A stretch of DNA of 7,891 nucleotides. Origin: Nitrospira bacterium HGW-Nitrospira-1 (GTDB lineage: Bacteria > Nitrospirota > Thermodesulfovibrionia > Thermodesulfovibrionales > UBA6898). Below are positions 5,351 through 7,891 of this stretch, piece after piece. The stretch spans positions 1 through 7,891 of the forward strand of contig PGYF01000050.1 of assembly GCA_002839535.1 (NCBI GenBank). The letters are read 5' to 3'. Numbering within the stretch: the stretch's first letter is position 1; the number at the start of each line of letters is the position of its first letter. Below the pieces are notes generated by a model. That model saw only the letters and a list, made by a program, of their open reading frames with translations, searched no databases and was not told where the DNA came from. A program made the position numbers and the translations under genes.

Positions 5351-6175
5351 ATGAAAAGACATTACTTTCGAGGGCTGGCGATACTGTTTTTTATGGTTCT
5401 CCCTGTTTTTGTGTATGCTGAAGAATCTCTGATAGAGCAGGGGAAATCAACGCCTGTTTCAGCGCCTGCCGCGCAAGAGGAATCCGCGACTGTACCGGAG
5501 GAGGGAAAACCAACTGTTGTAGCAGAGCCTGCTGCGCAACAGGAGACAGAATACGAAGAAGTTTCAGGGGGAAACGGTATCGCAGACCCTCTGGAGCCGT
5601 GGAACCGGGTGATGTTTGCCTTCAATGATAAACTCTATTTCTGGGTTTTAAAGCCAGTTGCCAGGGGTTATAGCGCAGTGGTGCCGGAATGGGGACGTGT
5701 AAGGGTGAAAAATATTTTTCAGAACATTACCATGCCGGCACGGTTTGCAAACAACCTCCTTCAGTTAAAGATAAGGGGGGCGGGCACAGAGCTGCTCCGT
5801 TTTGTTTTCAATACTATTGCCGGTGTTGGAGGTATGTTTGATGTTGCAAAGAACATTGACCTCAAGGCGCAGGACGAAGATCTTGGTCAGACCCTCGGAG
5901 CCTATGGGATCGGCAATGGTTTTTACCTTGTCTGGCCTGTTTTAGGGCCTTCCTCCCTGCGTGACACTGCGGGAACCGTGGGTGATTTTTTTCTGGATCC
6001 CGTAAGTTATATCACGCCTGTTGAATCATTAATTGGTGTGCGTTCTTTGGATATTACAAATCGAACTTCTCTGCATATCGGGGACTATGAAGACCTGAAG
6101 GAATCAGCCCTTGATCCCTATATTTCTTTCAGAGACGCGTATCTTCAGCATAGAAACAGCAAGGTAAAAGAGTAG
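5351..6175 (+). CDS. mlaA: MlaA/VacJ-family outer-membrane phospholipid transport protein, non-lipidated
   Basis: MlaA removes mislocalised phospholipid from the outer leaflet of the outer membrane and passes it to MlaC. The protein has 274 residues from ATG 5351. That start places the signal peptide (MKRHYFRG, then a hydrophobic core to VYA at 21-23) at the N-terminus; ATG 5333 would add six residues and has AGG only 2 bp away. Residues 24-76 are a Pro/Ala/Glu-rich linker with a 14-residue imperfect duplication (31-44 and 52-65). The MlaA domain runs about 77-260: DPLEPWNRVMFAFND (79-93), DEDLGQTLGAYGIG and a WPVLGPSSLRD motif. There is no cysteine anywhere, so it cannot be the lipoprotein it is in E. 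coli. It ends 5 bp from the mlaC stop codon on the other strand. Confidence 0.92.
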   Translation: MKRHYFRGLAILFFMVLPVFVYAEESLIEQGKSTPVSAPAAQEESATVPEEGKPTVVAEPAAQQETEYEEVSGGNGIADPLEPWNRVMFAFNDKLYFWVLKPVARGYSAVVPEWGRVRVKNIFQNITMPARFANNLLQLKIRGAGTELLRFVFNTIAGVGGMFDVAKNIDLKAQDEDLGQTLGAYGIGNGFYLVWPVLGPSSLRDTAGTVGDFFLDPVSYITPVESLIGVRSLDITNRTSLHIGDYEDLKESALDPYISFRDAYLQHRNSKVKE

Positions 6176-6180
6176 TTTTC

Positions 6181-6789
6181 TTACTTCACTGTTTTTTTCC
6201 TCAGCTTCTTTATGAGTTCTTCGTAGGAGCCGGAGCGTATGATCTGGTTGAATTGTGTCCTGTAGTTATTCACCAGGCTCACGCCTTCGATGACAATATC
6301 ATATATTTCCCACTTTTGTCCTTTTTTGAATATCTTATAATCTACCGGTATCTCGATTTCCTTTGCAGTGATAATTTTTGTTCTCACAACGGCATAAGAG
6401 CCATCAGTTCTTTCATCGGTATAGTTGACTTTTTCGTCCTCGTATCTCTCTATTTTCTTTATGTAGGTATCCTCAAGCAGGTCGGAGAACAGGGATACGA
6501 ATTCCTCCTGCTCCCGGGGTGTTCTGTTCTTCCAGTGAAGGGCGAGGGAACGCTTTGCCATTTCTTCAAAGTCAAACCTTTTTTCGATAGCCGCGCGGAT
6601 TTTCGAGCTTCTTTCGTGTCGCTTTTCAGGTTTCTTGAGGTCTTTATTATTTAAAATCTTTATGACAGAGTCGACTGTTTCTTTTACCTGATCTGTCGGC
6701 TCACCCGCAGTTGTTTTGTGTGGAAACAGGCAAAAGATTAAAATACCGAGAAGGAGGACAAGAAGTTTTCCGGCGATTTTTTGTCTCAT
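6181..6789 (-). CDS. mlaC: MlaC periplasmic phospholipid-binding shuttle (Ttg2D family)
   Basis: MlaC carries a phospholipid between MlaA at the outer membrane and the MlaD complex at the inner membrane. From ATG at 6789 the protein has 202 residues, the usual size. The signal peptide is residues 1-28 (RQK-x-x-GK, Leu-rich core, cut near TTA). Family features follow: KRFDFEEMAKRSLALHW (70-86), EQEEFVSLFSDLLEDTY (93-109), a beta-sheet region with VRTKII and EIEIPVDYKIFKKGQKWEIYD (144-164), and GVSLVNNYRTQFNQII (169-184). An ATG at 6819 would add ten residues that overlap mlaD and spoil the signal peptide; the AAGGAGAG site chooses 6789. It is the last gene of the mlaFDC operon, 10 bp after mlaD. 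Confidence 0.92.
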   Translation of the reverse strand: MRQKIAGKLLVLLLGILIFCLFPHKTTAGEPTDQVKETVDSVIKILNNKDLKKPEKRHERSSKIRAAIEKRFDFEEMAKRSLALHWKNRTPREQEEFVSLFSDLLEDTYIKKIERYEDEKVNYTDERTDGSYAVVRTKIITAKEIEIPVDYKIFKKGQKWEIYDIVIEGVSLVNNYRTQFNQIIRSGSYEELIKKLRKKTVK

Positions 6790-6792
6790 AAT

Positions 6793-6800
6793 CTCTCCTT
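6793..6800 (-). promoter_or_regulatory. mlaC ribosome binding site
   Basis: Reading the minus strand, AAGGAGAG lies 3 bases before ATG 6789 (core GGAG about 5-6 bases away) and touches the mlaD stop codon (6800-6802). It is the strongest site near either candidate start and fixes the shorter mlaC frame. Confidence 0.75.
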
Positions 6801-7243
6801 TAAATCTTTCCAAATACATATTTGGAGATCAGCTCCTCAATATCAATGGCTGATTCCGTTTCTCTTATTTTACCGCCATTAGGGATGAATTTATCAGACC
6901 CGCCCGGGGATATCTGCACATACTGTTCGCCGATAAGTCCTTTGGTTTTTATGGATGCGATTGCGTCCTCCTGGAGTTTGATGTCCTTGTCAATCGTGAG
7001 TTCAACCCTGGCGCGATAATCGCCGGTAATGTCTACGCTCTTTACCGTTCCCACCTCAACACCGGCTATTTCAACGATAGCCTTTGGCTTGATTCCTCCT
7101 GCTTTTTCGAATTCAGCGTAAACAGTATATCCGTCTCTGCCGACTATTTCGAGTTTCCCCAGGTTTATAGATATGTAGGCAAGGGACAAAATCCCCAGTA
7201 AAAGAAAAAATCCCACTGCCAGTTCAATATCAAATTTTTTCAT
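6800..7243 (-). CDS. mlaD: MlaD, inner-membrane MCE-domain subunit of the Mla transporter
   Basis: MlaD forms the hexameric lipid-binding ring attached to the MlaFE ABC transporter and docks MlaC. The protein has 147 residues, near the short end for MlaD (183 in E. coli). One N-terminal transmembrane helix spans about 8-28 after MKKFDIE. The MCE domain runs about 38-115: YTVYAEFEKAGGIKPKA, VEIAGVEVGTVKSVD (57-71) and KTKGLIGEQYVQISPG (99-114). A short C-terminal helix follows (IDIEELISKYVF), without the longer tail of the E. coli protein. AGGAGG at 7255-7260 lies 11 bp before the ATG. It sits 24 bp after mlaF and 10 bp before mlaC, so these are one transcription unit. mlaE is not between mlaF and mlaD, unlike E. 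coli. Confidence 0.92.
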   Translation of the reverse strand: MKKFDIELAVGFFLLLGILSLAYISINLGKLEIVGRDGYTVYAEFEKAGGIKPKAIVEIAGVEVGTVKSVDITGDYRARVELTIDKDIKLQEDAIASIKTKGLIGEQYVQISPGGSDKFIPNGGKIRETESAIDIEELISKYVFGKI

Positions 7244-7267
7244 CTTGGGTGTTTCCTCCTCATAATC

Positions 7268-7891
7268 TTAAGCTAAAGATTCTATCGGGCCTTCAAGACT
7301 GCCCGTTATAAACTGTTTTATTACCGGATTGGAAGAGTTCACAATTTCTTCGGGTGTTCCATATTCTTCTATCATGCCATTATACAGCATCGCCACCTTA
7401 TCGCTGATCTCAAAAATACCCGGAACTTCATGGCTGATGATTACCGCAGCATATTGATATTTTTCATGAGTAGCCCGTATCAGCCGGTGAATGGATCGTG
7501 AAATAATGGGATCAAGACCTGTTGTCGGCTCGTCAAAAAGGACTATGGCAGGCTCGGCAATCAAGGCCCTTGCAAGACCGGCCCTTTTTTTCATTCCCCC
7601 GCTCAGTTCCGCAGGGTACTTATTTCCCATACCTTTCAGTCCAACGTCCTCAAGCGCCTGCATTGTCCTGTCCCTGATCTCCCCCTTGGCCATTTTTGTT
7701 TTTTCCCTCAGTTGAAAGGCCACATTCCCATACACAGTGAGAGAATCGAATAGTGCGCCGCTCTGGAAGAGCACCCCGAGCTTTTCCCTTATCCGGTCAA
7801 GTTCACTCGCATCAAGAATGGTGATATCTTCCCCGTCAATTACAACGCTGCCCTTATCAGGAATAAGAAGACCGATGATATGTTTTATCAA
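7268..7891 (-). CDS. mlaF: MlaF, ATPase subunit of the Mla phospholipid ABC transporter (N-terminus cut by window edge)
   Basis: MlaF powers lipid movement through MlaE/MlaD at the inner membrane. The readable 208 codons begin in the Leu-Ile-Lys after the Walker A motif, which lies beyond the edge; the TTG at 7889-7891 is an internal Leu codon, not a start. Numbering from that codon: Q-loop VLFQSGALFD (40-49, Q43), signature LSGGMKKRAGLARAL (96-110), Walker B IVLFDEP (116-122), D-loop GLDP, and switch histidine H154 in ISHEVPG. The Met-Lys-Lys-Arg after LSGG resembles the Mla/Ttg2A subfamily. The protein ends EGPIESLA, without the longer tail of E. coli MlaF. It leads the visible operon mlaF-mlaD-mlaC; mlaE is expected upstream outside the window. 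Confidence 0.92.
   Translation of the reverse strand: MIKHIIGLLIPDKGSVVIDGEDITILDASELDRIREKLGVLFQSGALFDSLTVYGNVAFQLREKTKMAKGEIRDRTMQALEDVGLKGMGNKYPAELSGGMKKRAGLARALIAEPAIVLFDEPTTGLDPIISRSIHRLIRATHEKYQYAAVIISHEVPGIFEISDKVAMLYNGMIEEYGTPEEIVNSSNPVIKQFITGSLEGPIESLA

Noticed and set aside
6164..6197. Terminator between mlaA and mlaC
   Set aside because: A T-run (6191-6197) is present, but only 4-5 weak base pairs can form before it.
7889..7891. TTG as the start of MlaF
   Set aside because: It is the Leu directly after where Walker A should be; the gene runs off the window.

Overview
The window reads as chromosomal DNA of a Gram-negative, probably anaerobic bacterium. It has an outer-membrane lipid-trafficking set (mlaA, mlaC, mlaD, mlaF), a periplasmic Do-type protease and a DUF4197 protein. 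It also has a stand-alone IMP cyclohydrolase of the split-PurH kind, a nickel-pincer-cofactor gene (larC) and a small dual-CXXC protein. GC content is moderate by eye and Shine-Dalgarno sites are clear. This mix fits Nitrospirota or former Deltaproteobacteria, but that placement is inference; nothing here fixes the taxon.

Left part (1-2690, all + strand): the C-terminal tail of an FtsX/MacB-type ABC permease comes first. It is followed by a 59-codon ORF that I read as a gene scar. Its first ~42 codons are the N-terminus of MoaA, including the radical-SAM CxxxCxxC, and they run in frame into the first residues of MoaC before a stop. That stop overlaps (ATGA) the start of a 61-aa, eight-cysteine dual-CXXC protein. 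A probable two-gene unit follows, IMP cyclohydrolase then larC. It ends in a hairpin that overlaps the larC stop codon and has a T-rich flank on the minus-strand side.

Middle (2700-5218): degP/htrA on the minus strand converges on larC and diverges from a DUF4197 gene. The 169-bp divergent spacer holds an interrupted 12-bp inverted repeat. In the protease the catalytic Asp position is Glu (H128, E158, S232). After the DUF4197 gene lies a 49-codon ORF that looks like the N-terminal stub of a membrane-anchored protein.

Right part (5351-7891): mlaA (+) meets the minus-strand operon mlaF-mlaD-mlaC tail to tail with 5 bp between stop codons. MlaF is cut by the window edge. Together these encode much of a retrograde phospholipid transport route: MlaA at the outer membrane, MlaC as periplasmic shuttle, MlaD and MlaF at the inner membrane. 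MlaE must lie outside the window if present. This MlaA has no cysteine, so it cannot be a lipoprotein as in E. coli.

I see no mobile element, CRISPR array, rRNA or tRNA gene, and no clear new multi-gene system. The best leads are the moaA/moaC scar beside the dual-CXXC gene, the Glu-for-Asp protease and the non-lipidated MlaA with its duplicated linker.
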